Shown: positions 49,307 through 57,957 of the stretch, piece by piece
Layout: each line of letters opens with the position of its first letter
How positions within the stretch are numbered: position 1 is the first letter of the stretch
Assembly: GCA_937952305.1 (NCBI GenBank)
Contig: CALFZO010000053.1
Coordinates: forward strand, 124,001-188,000
DNA length: 64,000 bases
Direction: 5' to 3'
From: an uncultured Anaerolineales bacterium
GTDB taxonomy: Bacteria; Chloroflexota; Anaerolineae; Anaerolineales; UBA6663
The notes under the pieces: generated by a model
What the model saw: only the letters and a program-made list of their open reading frames with translations
Told to the model about the DNA's origin: nothing
Databases searched by the model: none
Program-made: the position numbers and the translations under genes

Positions 49307-50665
49307 CTACAACTCGACGAAGTACGACTCGCAGGCGCGGTCGATCAGTTCCTTGCCCAGGCCCGGCTCGGTGGCCAGGTAAGACGAGATATCCAGGATC
49401 TGCTCGACGATATCGCGCGGGTGGTTGGAGCGCAGCTTGCGGTTGCGCTTGATGTACCACTCCTGGATCAGGTAGGCCAAGCCGCGGTCGTCGTAGGGCA
49501 CCCTCTTGGCCTCGCACACCCGCTTGAAGATCTCGCGGAATTCGTCGGCGCTCGGGTCCACGATCTCGATCTTGTGCCGGATCCGGCGCAGGAAGGCCTC
49601 GTCCACCAGGTCCTTGGGCGGCAGGTTGGTGGAAAAGACCACCAGCACTTCAAACGGGATCTCCAGCTTGCGGCCGTTGTGCAGCGTCAGGAAGTCCACG
49701 CGGTTTTCCAGCGGCACAATCCAGCGGTTGAGCAGGTCGCGCGGCCGGATCTGCTGGCGGCCGAAGTCGTCGATCAGGAACAGGCCGCCGTTGGCCTTCA
49801 TCTGGAACGGCGCCTCGTAGAATTTATTGACCTCGTCGAACTGCAGGTCCAGACCGGCCATGGTCAGCTCGCCGCCGACCACGATGAACGGGCGCTTGAT
49901 CTTGACCCAGCGCGGGTCGCGCTTGGCGCCGGCCCGCAGCGTGCCGGTGGCCGAGCCGGGGTCGGTGTCCCCGTCGCTCAGCAGCTCGTGGTTGACGTTG
50001 TCGTAGACCTTGATGATCTGGCCGTCCACGTCCACGGCGTAGGGCACGTACATCTCCTCGCCCAGCACCATCTTGCCGATGGCGCGCGCGATGGAGGTCT
50101 TGCCGTTGCCGGGCGCGCCGTACAGGAACAGCGACGTGCCCGAATTGACGGCCGGGCCGATGCGGCTGAAGGTCTTCTCGCCGATGATCAGGTGCGCCAG
50201 AGCGGCGCGCATGACCCGCTGGGTGATGACCTTGCGCTTAGCGGCCTGTTTGCGGATGGCGTCCAGGTAGCGCGCCACCGGCACCGGCGCGGGGCCGGCA
50301 TACTGGTTGCGGTCCATGGCCTCGCGCGCCCGCTCGATGCCGGCGCCGGTGATGCCATAGATATAGGCGCCTTCCCCAAAGCCGCCGGCGCTCTGCTTGA
50401 CCTCCACCAGTTTCTCGCGCTTGAGATACTCGAGCACCTGGTCGACGATGCCGGTGAAGGGCAGCGCCATCGATTCGGCCAGCTTAAAGCCGGTCAGGTT
50501 GCCGCTGTTGTACAGGTGCTTCAGGCTCAGCCCGACCAGTTCATAGAGCGTCAGGCCGGTGTCCTCCACCTTGGTGATGGGCGGCGGCGTGAAGAGCTCC
50601 GGCCCGGGCGGCAGCGGCGCGGACTGGCGCGGCGCCGACGGCGGCGCGGCGGGGCGACTGGACAT
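49307..50665 (-). CDS. AAA family ATPase with N-terminal winged-helix region
   Basis: The 452-aa protein has an N-terminal region (about 30-130) resembling a winged helix: LGLSLKHLY-type segment ELVGLSLKHLYNSG, then VLEYLKREKLVEVK. The AAA module has Walker A GAPGNGKTS (about residue 195), Walker B GGLFLIDDFG and sensor VVFSTNLPP. GGAGAGG 5 nt before the ATG fixes the start at 50665. Homologues occur widely in Chloroflexota and cyanobacteria; the function is unclear, possibly linked to pilus or secretion control. Confidence 0.88.
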   Translation of the reverse strand: MSSRPAAPPSAPRQSAPLPPGPELFTPPPITKVEDTGLTLYELVGLSLKHLYNSGNLTGFKLAESMALPFTGIVDQVLEYLKREKLVEVKQSAGGFGEGAYIYGITGAGIERAREAMDRNQYAGPAPVPVARYLDAIRKQAAKRKVITQRVMRAALAHLIIGEKTFSRIGPAVNSGTSLFLYGAPGNGKTSIARAIGKMVLGEEMYVPYAVDVDGQIIKVYDNVNHELLSDGDTDPGSATGTLRAGAKRDPRWVKIKRPFIVVGGELTMAGLDLQFDEVNKFYEAPFQMKANGGLFLIDDFGRQQIRPRDLLNRWIVPLENRVDFLTLHNGRKLEIPFEVLVVFSTNLPPKDLVDEAFLRRIRHKIEIVDPSADEFREIFKRVCEAKRVPYDDRGLAYLIQEWYIKRNRKLRSNHPRDIVEQILDISSYLATEPGLGKELIDRACESYFVEL

Positions 50666-50699
50666 GGCGGCCTCTCCTGAAAAGAGTTGGGTCGGCGAG

Positions 50700-50758
50700 A
50701 TTATAGCATCAGCCTTCGCACCAGCTGTCGAGCGGCGGCCGACGACTTGGGATACAAT
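50700..50758. promoter_or_regulatory. Divergent -10 elements between the AAA ATPase and glycosyltransferase genes
   Basis: On the minus strand TATAAT at 50705-50700 lies 35 bp before the ATPase start. On the plus strand TACAAT at 50753-50758 lies about 60 bp before the glycosyltransferase. The two promoters are back to back. Confidence 0.55.
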
Positions 50759-50818
50759 GCCGGGCGGCCGGCGCCCTGCTACCCCGGCCCGCATCCCGCC
50801 CTGTTGAGGAGTCCCCTC

Positions 50819-51502
50819 TTGCACCTGTCCGTCATCATCCCGTGTTACAACGAACGCGGCACGATCACCGAGATCGTCCAGCGCGTGCGCGCCGTGGCCC
50901 CGGCCGCCGAAATCCTGATCGTGGACGACGGCTCCACCGACGGCACGCGCGATCTGCTGGCCGCCCTGCCGGCCGACCCCGCGCTGCGCGTCATCCTGCA
51001 CGAGCGCAACCAGGGCAAGGGCGCGGCCGTCCAGACCGGCATCGCCGCCGCTCAGGGCGAGATCCTGCTGATCCAGGACGCCGACCTGGAGTACGACCCG
51101 CGTGACTACCCCGCCCTGCTTCGGCCGATCGAAGAGGGGATCGCCCAGGTCGTCTACGGCTCGCGCTTCCTGGGTGCGCCGCGCCGGGCGATGATGTTCT
51201 GGCACATGGTCGCCAACCAGCTGCTGACCCTGATGACCAACATCCTGTACGACACGATCCTGTCGGATATGGAGACCGGCTACAAGGTCTTCAAAGCCGA
51301 GGTCATCAAGGGCATCCCGCTCCGCTCGCGCCGCTTCGATTTTGAGCCGGAGGTGACGGCCAAAGTCCTCAAGCGCCGCCACCGCATCTACGAAGTGCCG
51401 ATCAGCTTCGCTCCGCGCGAGTACTGGGAGGGCAAGAAGATCGGCCTGCGCGACGCCTTTGAAGCCGTGTGGACGCTCCTCAAGTACCGGATCGTGGACT
51501 GA
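50819..51502 (+). CDS. Family 2 glycosyltransferase (dolichol-phosphate mannosyltransferase-like)
   Basis: The 227-aa enzyme starts at a TTG preceded by GAGGAG 8 nt upstream. It has SVIIPCYNERGTI, LIVDDGSTDGT, the D-x-D-type IQDADLEYDPRDYP and YGSRFLG, all typical of GT2 polyprenyl-phosphate sugar transferases. It lacks C-terminal membrane helices, so it is a minimal DPM1-like enzyme. It probably makes a lipid-linked sugar donor used by the next gene's GT-C transferase, which overlaps it. Confidence 0.93.
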   Translation: MHLSVIIPCYNERGTITEIVQRVRAVAPAAEILIVDDGSTDGTRDLLAALPADPALRVILHERNQGKGAAVQTGIAAAQGEILLIQDADLEYDPRDYPALLRPIEEGIAQVVYGSRFLGAPRRAMMFWHMVANQLLTLMTNILYDTILSDMETGYKVFKAEVIKGIPLRSRRFDFEPEVTAKVLKRRHRIYEVPISFAPREYWEGKKIGLRDAFEAVWTLLKYRIVD

Positions 51503-52998
51503 CGCTGACGCCGACGCCGGTTGCGCGCCTGGTCTGGCCGACTCTGGCCGTGCTGGCGGCGGCCCTGTTGCGGGCGCTGCCCCTCACCGCCAACCGCTTT
51601 CACCCCGATGAAGCCCTCTACGCCGCCTTCGGCCGCCTGATCGCGTCCGGGCGTGACCCGCTGCTGGCGCAGACCATCGTCGACAAGCCGCCGCTGCCGT
51701 TCTACCTGCTGGCCGGCAGCTTTGGCCTGCTGGGCGGCAGCGAATTCGCCGCCCGCCTGCCCACCTTCTTCGCCAGCCTCATCAGCGTGGCGCTGGCGTA
51801 CGCGCTGGCCCGCCGCCTGTACGGAGCGCGCCCGGCCAGCCTGGCCGCCGGTCTGCTGGCGCTCTCGCCCTTCGCTATCCTGTTCTCGGTCACGCTTTTC
51901 ATCGATCCGGTGCTCACGGCCTTCGGGCTGTGGGGCCTGTGGTCGGCGGCCGCCGACCGGCCGCGCCAGGCCGGGTTGGCCTTCGCCCTGGCGCTGGCCT
52001 GCAAGCAGACGGCCCTGTTCCTGGTGCCGTTGGCGCTGGCCCTGGCGCTCGTGACCCTGCCGGCCTCGGCCGACCCGCGCGCCGCGCTGCGCCGGATTGC
52101 GCGCCACCTCGGTCCGCTGGCCGGGGCGCTCCTGCTGGCGGCGCTGGTCATCTTCGGCTGGGACGCGCTGCGGCTGCAGTTTGGCGCGCCGATCAGCTTC
52201 TGGGCGCAGGGTTACTCAGACAACGTGCCGGACCGGCTGGTGCGCGCCGGCGAGGTGCCGCTGCGCGCCTGGGCCTGGCTGGATCTGCTCGGCTACGTCA
52301 CCGCTTCGGCGCCGCTCAACGCCGCCGGCCTCGTCGGGCTGCCGCTGCTGCTCCTGACGGCTGGCCGCCGCCCGAACCGCGCCGCCCTGGCCGACCTCGT
52401 GCTGGCCGGTTACGGCCTGGCTTACCTGGCCGTCTACTGGCTGCTGGCCTTCAACGTTTGGGACCGCTACCTGGTGCCGCTGCTGCCGCTGTTGGCGCTG
52501 CTGCTGGCGCGCGCGCTGTTCAGCCTGGCCGACTCGCTGGCGGCTTGGGCGCGCTGGCCGGCCGCGGCCCTGAGCCGCATCGTTCTGGCCCTCAGCCTGG
52601 CGGCGCTGCTGCCCTCGTCCGCGACGGCCGCGCGCTCCGGCTATCCCATCGGCGGCGATCACGGCGCCTACACCGGCCTGGACGAGACCGCGCGCTACCT
52701 GAACGCCTTGCCGTACGGCACGGTCCTGTACGACTTCTGGTTGTCGTGGCAGTGGAACTACTACCTGTTCGACGCCAAGGTCTACGTGGCCTGGATGCCC
52801 AACCCGGAGGCGCTGGCCCGCGACCTGCAGGTCCACGGCCGCACGTCGCCGCGCTACCTGGTGGTGCCGGCCTGGGAGTCGCGCTCCGAGGCGGAGGCCG
52901 CCGCCGCCGGGGTCGGCTTCCGGTTCGTGCCCGTCCACACCGCCTACCGCGCGGACGGCTCGCCGGGCTTCGTCACGTATCAACTGGTGGCCCCATGA
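51469..52998 (+). CDS. GT-C glycosyltransferase (family 39/83-like membrane protein)
   Basis: The 509-aa protein has about ten transmembrane helices and the GT-C signature NRFHPDEALY with catalytic Asp-Glu, followed by DKPPLPFYLLAG, as in ArnT/PMT enzymes. It uses polyprenyl-phosphate sugars, presumably from the overlapping GT2 gene, to glycosylate envelope lipids or proteins outside the membrane. The start is assigned to GTG 51469; no ribosome site is clear, and initiation nearer 51499 is possible. Confidence 0.9.
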   Translation: MDAPQVPDRGLTLTPTPVARLVWPTLAVLAAALLRALPLTANRFHPDEALYAAFGRLIASGRDPLLAQTIVDKPPLPFYLLAGSFGLLGGSEFAARLPTFFASLISVALAYALARRLYGARPASLAAGLLALSPFAILFSVTLFIDPVLTAFGLWGLWSAAADRPRQAGLAFALALACKQTALFLVPLALALALVTLPASADPRAALRRIARHLGPLAGALLLAALVIFGWDALRLQFGAPISFWAQGYSDNVPDRLVRAGEVPLRAWAWLDLLGYVTASAPLNAAGLVGLPLLLLTAGRRPNRAALADLVLAGYGLAYLAVYWLLAFNVWDRYLVPLLPLLALLLARALFSLADSLAAWARWPAAALSRIVLALSLAALLPSSATAARSGYPIGGDHGAYTGLDETARYLNALPYGTVLYDFWLSWQWNYYLFDAKVYVAWMPNPEALARDLQVHGRTSPRYLVVPAWESRSEAEAAAAGVGFRFVPVHTAYRADGSPGFVTYQLVAP

Positions 52999-55898
52999 AC
53001 CCGGACTTCGTCAACGAGCTGGCGCGCGGCTTCACGGGCGATCTGCGCTTCGACCGGTCGGCGCGCGTCCTGTATTCCACCGACGCCAGCCTGTACCAGA
53101 TCGAGCCGCTGGGCGTGGCCCGGCCGCGCACGCTGGACGACCTGCAGCACGCCGTGGCCGTCTGCGCCGCGCACGGCGTCCCGGTGGTGCCGCGCGGCAG
53201 CGGCAGCGGCCTCACCGGCGGCGCGCTCGGCCGAGGCCTGATCCTGGACTGCTCGCGCTACCTCACCCGGCTGGAGATCAACGCCGACGAGAGCTGGGCG
53301 CTGGCCGAGGCCGGCGTGGTGTGTGACGCCCTCAACGCCGCCGCCGCGCGCTCTGGCCTGGAGTTCGGGCCAGATCCGTCGTCGTCGGACCGCGCCACCG
53401 TGGCCGGTATGCTTGCCAACAACGCCACCGGCGCTCATTCGATCCGGCACGGCCTGGCCGGCGACCAACTGCTGGAGGCCGACGTGATCCTGGCCGACGG
53501 CACGCTGACGACGCTGGGACCGGGCCAGGCGCCGGCCGCGCTGGCCGAGGCCGTAAACGCCATTGTGGCCCGCCACGCCGCCGCGCTGCGCGCCGCTTTC
53601 CCGCGCACCTGGCGGCGCGCCTCTGGCTACGCGCTCAACTATCTCTTGCCGCCGCACGGCTTCACGGCCACCCAGCCGCCCGGCTGGTCCGTGGCAGACA
53701 CGTATCCGGATGCCGGCCCCGGCCACCTGCACCGGCTGCTGGCCGGCGCGGAAGGGACGCTGGCCGTCATCGCCCGCGCCAAGCTGCGCCTGGCCCCGCG
53801 GCCCAAACAGACCGGTCTCTGCCTGCTGCCCTTCGACACGCTCGCGGCGGCGGCGGCCGCCACACCCGCCATCCTGGAGACGCGGCCGACCGCGGTTGAA
53901 CTCATCGACCGCCTGATCATCGACCTCACCCGCGCCGTGCCCGCCTACGCCCGGCTGCTGGGCTGGGTGATCGGGACGCCGGCCGCCGTCCTGGCGGTGG
54001 AATACCAGGGCGAGAGCCCGGCCGCCGTCCGCGCGCAGATCGAGCTGCTCGAAGCGCGGCGATTGACGCCGGTCAGCCACCGGGCCTTGAGCGCGGCCGA
54101 GCAGGCCGCGGTCTGGGGCGTGCGCAAGGCCGGGCTGGGGCTGGTGATGTCGGTGCGCGGCGACGCCAAGCCCACGTCCTTCATCGAGGACATGGCCGTG
54201 CCGGTGGAGTCCTTGAGCGCCTTCGTCGCGGAGGTGGAGCGCGTCTTCGCGGCGGAGGGCGTCAGCGCGGCCATGTACGGCCACGCTTCGGCCGGCTGCC
54301 TGCACATCCGGCCGCTGCTCAACGTCAAGACCGCCGACGGCGTAGCCCAGATGGCGCGCCTGGCCGCCGCGCTGAGCGACGTGGTCCAGCGGCTGGGCGG
54401 CGCGCTGTCCGGCGAGCACGGCGACGGCCTCTCGCGCTCTGCCCTGAACGCGCGCCTGTTCGGCCCGGAGGTCTACCAGGCCTTCCGCGAACTGAAGCAG
54501 GCCTTCGACCCGCGCGGCCTGCTCAACCCCGGCAAGATCGTGGATGCGCCCGGCCTGACCGAGCACTTGCGTTACGGGCCGGCTTACCGGGCGCAGACCC
54601 TGGCGACACGCCTGGACTTCACGCGCGAGGGCGGTTTTGCCGGCGCGGTGGAGCAGTGCAACGGCGCCGGCGCCTGCCGCAAAGACGGCGGCGGGATGTG
54701 CCCATCATTCCAGGCCACGCGCGAGGAGGAGCACTCGACGCGCGGCCGCGCCAACCTCCTGCGCGCTGCCCTCTCCGGGGCGCTGCCGGCCGGCGCGTTG
54801 ACTTCGCCGGGCCTGCACGCCGCGCTGGACCTGTGCCTGGAATGCAAGGCCTGCCAGGCCGAGTGCCCGTCCGCCGTGGACATGGCCAAGCTCAAGTACG
54901 AGTTCCTGGCGCAGTATCAGGCCGTCCACGGCGTGCCGCTGCGCAGCCGCCTGTTTGCCGAAATCGCCCGCGTGTCCGCCCTGGCCAGCGCCGTGGCGCC
55001 CATCGCCAATGCCGTGTTGGCGCTGCCCGCCATCCGCTGGCTGAATGCGCAGTGGCTTGGGATCGCCCGGCAACGCGTGTTCCCGCGTTTCGCGGCCCGG
55101 ACCTTCCGGCAGCAGTTCAAACGGCAGACACTGGGCAATCCATCCAGCGGCCGCCGGTCCGCGTCGGTCGTCCTCTTCGACGATACCTACACCAACTACC
55201 AGTCGCCGGAGATCGGGCTGGCGGCGGTGCGGGTGCTCCGCGCCGCTGGTTACGAACCAGAACTGGCGCCAACCGTGTGCTGCGGCCGGCCCATGATCTC
55301 CAAGGGCCTGCTCGACCGGGTGCGGGAGCAGGCGCGGCGGAACGTCGCCGTGCTGGCACCCTATGCCGAGCGCGGCGTTCCCATTGTGGGCCTGGAGCCC
55401 TCCTGCCTGTTGACGCTGCGAGATGAGTATCAGGATCTGCTGCCGGGCGATCCGCGCGCCCGCCTGGTCGCCGAGCACGCCGTCCTGCTCGAGGAATTCA
55501 TCGCCGCCCGCTCCGGCGATTTCGCGCCCCTCTTCGCCAACGCCTCGCCGCCCCCGCCTATCCACGTCCACGGGCATTGTTATCAGAAAGCCATCACCGG
55601 CACCGGCCCGCTGCTGACGATGCTGGGCCTGACCGGCGCCGAGGTGCGCCTGATCGACGCCGGCTGCTGCGGGATGGCCGGGGCGTTCGGCTACGAGGCC
55701 GAGCACTATGCGCTGTCGCTGCAGATCGGCGAGCAGCGCCTGTTCCCGGCCGTGCGCGCGGCCGGCGCGGACGCCGTGATCGCGGCCGCGGGCGTCTCCT
55801 GCCGCGCGCAGATCGAGGCCGGCACCGGTCGGCACGCGCTGCATCCGGTAGAGCTATTAGCGGCGCGGCTTACCACCACACCGGATCCCAAACGATGA
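52995..55898 (+). CDS. GlcD-GlcF-type fused FAD/Fe-S oxidase (glycolate or D-lactate dehydrogenase-like)
   Basis: The 967-aa protein overlaps the upstream stop (ATGA). The FAD-binding region (about 40-270) has VPRGSGSGLTGGALG and ATVAGMLANNATGAHS; an FAD-oxidase C domain runs to about 530 (SGEHGDG). The Fe-S part has CNGAGACRKDGGGMCPSF and CLECKACQAECPSA. The last 270 residues carry two CCG-type repeats, VCCGRPMISKG and GCCGMAGAFGYE. This fuses the catalytic and iron-sulfur subunits of GlcDF/Dld-type enzymes. Electrons probably go to the quinone pool. Substrate is a 2-hydroxyacid, undetermined. Confidence 0.93.
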   Translation: MNPDFVNELARGFTGDLRFDRSARVLYSTDASLYQIEPLGVARPRTLDDLQHAVAVCAAHGVPVVPRGSGSGLTGGALGRGLILDCSRYLTRLEINADESWALAEAGVVCDALNAAAARSGLEFGPDPSSSDRATVAGMLANNATGAHSIRHGLAGDQLLEADVILADGTLTTLGPGQAPAALAEAVNAIVARHAAALRAAFPRTWRRASGYALNYLLPPHGFTATQPPGWSVADTYPDAGPGHLHRLLAGAEGTLAVIARAKLRLAPRPKQTGLCLLPFDTLAAAAAATPAILETRPTAVELIDRLIIDLTRAVPAYARLLGWVIGTPAAVLAVEYQGESPAAVRAQIELLEARRLTPVSHRALSAAEQAAVWGVRKAGLGLVMSVRGDAKPTSFIEDMAVPVESLSAFVAEVERVFAAEGVSAAMYGHASAGCLHIRPLLNVKTADGVAQMARLAAALSDVVQRLGGALSGEHGDGLSRSALNARLFGPEVYQAFRELKQAFDPRGLLNPGKIVDAPGLTEHLRYGPAYRAQTLATRLDFTREGGFAGAVEQCNGAGACRKDGGGMCPSFQATREEEHSTRGRANLLRAALSGALPAGALTSPGLHAALDLCLECKACQAECPSAVDMAKLKYEFLAQYQAVHGVPLRSRLFAEIARVSALASAVAPIANAVLALPAIRWLNAQWLGIARQRVFPRFAARTFRQQFKRQTLGNPSSGRRSASVVLFDDTYTNYQSPEIGLAAVRVLRAAGYEPELAPTVCCGRPMISKGLLDRVREQARRNVAVLAPYAERGVPIVGLEPSCLLTLRDEYQDLLPGDPRARLVAEHAVLLEEFIAARSGDFAPLFANASPPPPIHVHGHCYQKAITGTGPLLTMLGLTGAEVRLIDAGCCGMAGAFGYEAEHYALSLQIGEQRLFPAVRAAGADAVIAAAGVSCRAQIEAGTGRHALHPVELLAARLTTTPDPKR

Positions 55899-56035
55899 AA
55901 CCACCACCTGGGCAGCTCATAAAGCAGCCGGGCCAGTGGATGGCCGCCCTGATCTTGATCTTGACTCAGGCCCTGACAGCCTGCGCCTCCTTCAATCCAC
56001 TACCGCCGCATCCGTTATCGCCAGGGCCTCGTTGA
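55895..56035 (+). CDS. Short lipoprotein-like peptide, possibly a remnant
   Basis: The 46-aa frame overlaps the oxidase stop by 4 bp (ATGA). It encodes a positively charged start, a hydrophobic stretch and a lipobox-like LTAC (MAALILILTQALTACASF), then a Pro-rich end. It overlaps the convergent aminotransferase gene by 44 bp. It may be a tiny lipoprotein or a truncated gene; expression evidence is needed. Confidence 0.35.
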   Translation: MKPPPGQLIKQPGQWMAALILILTQALTACASFNPLPPHPLSPGPR

Positions 56036-57344
56036 TCACGCCAAACACCTCGCGCAGCTGCGCTTCGGTGACGATCAGCGGCGGGTTGGTGTGCAGCAGG
56101 TTACGCCAGGTGAAGGCGTAGATGCCGCGCTCCTTCAGGAAGGCGCCCAGCTTGGTCATCTCCGCGCCGCCGCCCGTGTACGGCGCCAGCGGCTCCTTGG
56201 TCCGGCGGTTCTTCACCAACTCCAGGCACCCGAACAGGCCGATCGAGCGCGCGTCGCCGACGCTCTTGTGCTCGGCCTTGAGGTCCTCCAGCAGCTCGGC
56301 CAACACCCGGCCCATGCGCTGCGTGTGGCCGATCAGGTCATCATCTTTCATGACGCGCAGGTTGGCGACGGCGGCGGCCAGGCTCATCGGGTGGGCGCTG
56401 TAGGTCAGGCCGCCGTAGTAGACGTTCTTCTCAAAGTAGTCGGCGACGCGCTGGTTCATGGCGATGGCGCCCAGCGGCATGTAGGCCGAGGTCAGGCCTT
56501 TGGCCATCGTGATCAGGTCCGGCTTGACGCCCCAGTGGTCCACGGCGAACCAGGCCCCGGTGCGGCCCAGCCCGGCCATGACCTCGTCCGTGATCAGCAG
56601 GATGCCGTGCTTGTCACAGATCTCGCGCAGCCCCTGCAGATAACCATCCGGCGGGATGATGATGCCGTTCGTGCCGGTGACCGTCTCGATGAAGATGGCC
56701 GCGATCGTGTGGGGGCCTTCGTACATCAGCACTTCTTCCACCTGGTCCAGGCACTTGCGCGCGAAGACCTGGTCGCTGTCGCCTTCCTGGTACAACGGGC
56801 TGCGGTACTTGTACGGGTCGAAGATGTGGATGACGCCCGGAATGCCGGGCTCGTTGGCCCAGCGGCGCTGGTCGCCGGTGAGGGTAATGGCGCCGGAGGT
56901 GGCGCCGTGGTAGGAGCGGTAACGGGCGATGATCTTGTGCCGGCCGGTGACCATGCGCGCCATCTTGAGCGCGTTCTCGTTGGCCTCCGCGCCGCCCAGC
57001 ACGAAAAAGAACTTCTTCAGGCCGTCCGGCGTCACCGCCGCCAGCTCGCGCCCGAGTTCGGCCCGCACGCGCGTGGCCATGCTTGGCCCGGCGTAGACCA
57101 GCTCCTCGGCCTGGGCCTTGATGGCGTCGATGACGCGCCGGTCGCCGTGGCCGATGTTGACGCACATCAGCTGCGAGTTGAGGTCGAAGTAGCGCTTGCC
57201 GGTGGCGTCCCAGAAGTAGACGCCTTCGCCGCGCGCCATCGGGATCGGGTTGACGGCGCCCTGGGCCGACCAGGAGAAGAAGTTGTGTTCTTTGGTCAGA
57301 CGGACCATCTCTTCGGGGGTCATGGGTGTTTCGGTGGCGGTCAT
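55992..57344 (-). CDS. Class III aminotransferase
   Basis: The 450-aa PLP enzyme starts with AGGAG 5 nt upstream. It contains VLGGAEANENALKMAR, YHGATSGAITLTGDQRR, LLITDEVMAGLGRTGAWF and the PLP lysine in ITMAKGLTSAYMPLGA. The N-terminus (KEHNFFSWSAQGAVNPIPM) is like the taurine/beta-alanine-pyruvate and aspartate aminotransferase family annotations. It is distinct from the two other class III enzymes in the window. The GrpB-family gene precedes it by 18 bp on the same strand. Confidence 0.92.
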   Translation of the reverse strand: MTATETPMTPEEMVRLTKEHNFFSWSAQGAVNPIPMARGEGVYFWDATGKRYFDLNSQLMCVNIGHGDRRVIDAIKAQAEELVYAGPSMATRVRAELGRELAAVTPDGLKKFFFVLGGAEANENALKMARMVTGRHKIIARYRSYHGATSGAITLTGDQRRWANEPGIPGVIHIFDPYKYRSPLYQEGDSDQVFARKCLDQVEEVLMYEGPHTIAAIFIETVTGTNGIIIPPDGYLQGLREICDKHGILLITDEVMAGLGRTGAWFAVDHWGVKPDLITMAKGLTSAYMPLGAIAMNQRVADYFEKNVYYGGLTYSAHPMSLAAAVANLRVMKDDDLIGHTQRMGRVLAELLEDLKAEHKSVGDARSIGLFGCLELVKNRRTKEPLAPYTGGGAEMTKLGAFLKERGIYAFTWRNLLHTNPPLIVTEAQLREVFGVINEALAITDAAVVD

Positions 57345-57362
57345 ACAGGCTCCTGTTAGCGG

Positions 57363-57908
57363 TCAGCGCGGCGGCGCGGGTTGCCCGGCCGCCCACGCCA
57401 TGGCGCGGGCTTCCAAAGCTTTCACGTAGGCGTCCTTGCCGTCCACGTAGGCGTCGATGTCCCACGGGTGCTGGTCGGCCAGCGCCTGCTTGATCTGGGC
57501 GTAAGCGGCGGCCTCGTCCGGGTGCGCCCGCAGGTAGTCGCGGACGGCCAGGTGGCGCGCGTTCTCAGGGTTGCCGGTCTGGTAGACGTGGACGTGGTGG
57601 GTGTGCCGATCGGTTGCGCCGGGGAGGATGCGCGGGAAGTAGCGCCGGCCGGGGAGGCCGTACTCGCCGCGCGGCGTGTAGCCGAGCGCGCCCAACGCCT
57701 CGTTGAGGGCGTCTACGCGCGCCAGGTCACGCACTTCCACCAGCAGATCAAGGATCGGTTTGGCGCTCAGCCCGGGCACGGCCGTGCTGCCCATGTGATG
57801 GATCGCCACCAGGTTGTCGCTGAAGAGCGGGCGCAGGCGGTCGGCCTCGGCCTGGAACTGCGCCGGCCAGGCCGGGTCGTAGGGGGCAACCTCCACTTTG
57901 CGCGCCAT
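57363..57908 (-). CDS. GrpB/UPF0157 nucleotidyltransferase-like protein
   Basis: The 181-aa protein shows the GrpB pattern: VEVAPYDPAWPAQFQAEADRL, IHHMGSTAVPGLSAKPILDLLVEV (the GS...D-x-D nucleotidyltransferase-like core) and HVHVYQTGNPENARHLAVRDYLRAH. Family members are sometimes fused to dephospho-CoA kinase. The biological role is not established. It is cotranscribed with the downstream aminotransferase. Confidence 0.94.
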   Translation of the reverse strand: MARKVEVAPYDPAWPAQFQAEADRLRPLFSDNLVAIHHMGSTAVPGLSAKPILDLLVEVRDLARVDALNEALGALGYTPRGEYGLPGRRYFPRILPGATDRHTHHVHVYQTGNPENARHLAVRDYLRAHPDEAAAYAQIKQALADQHPWDIDAYVDGKDAYVKALEARAMAWAAGQPAPPR

Positions 57909-57957
57909 GCGGGCTTTTGGCTCCTGCGGCAGAGTGTAGCATAATTGCCCCGGCCGT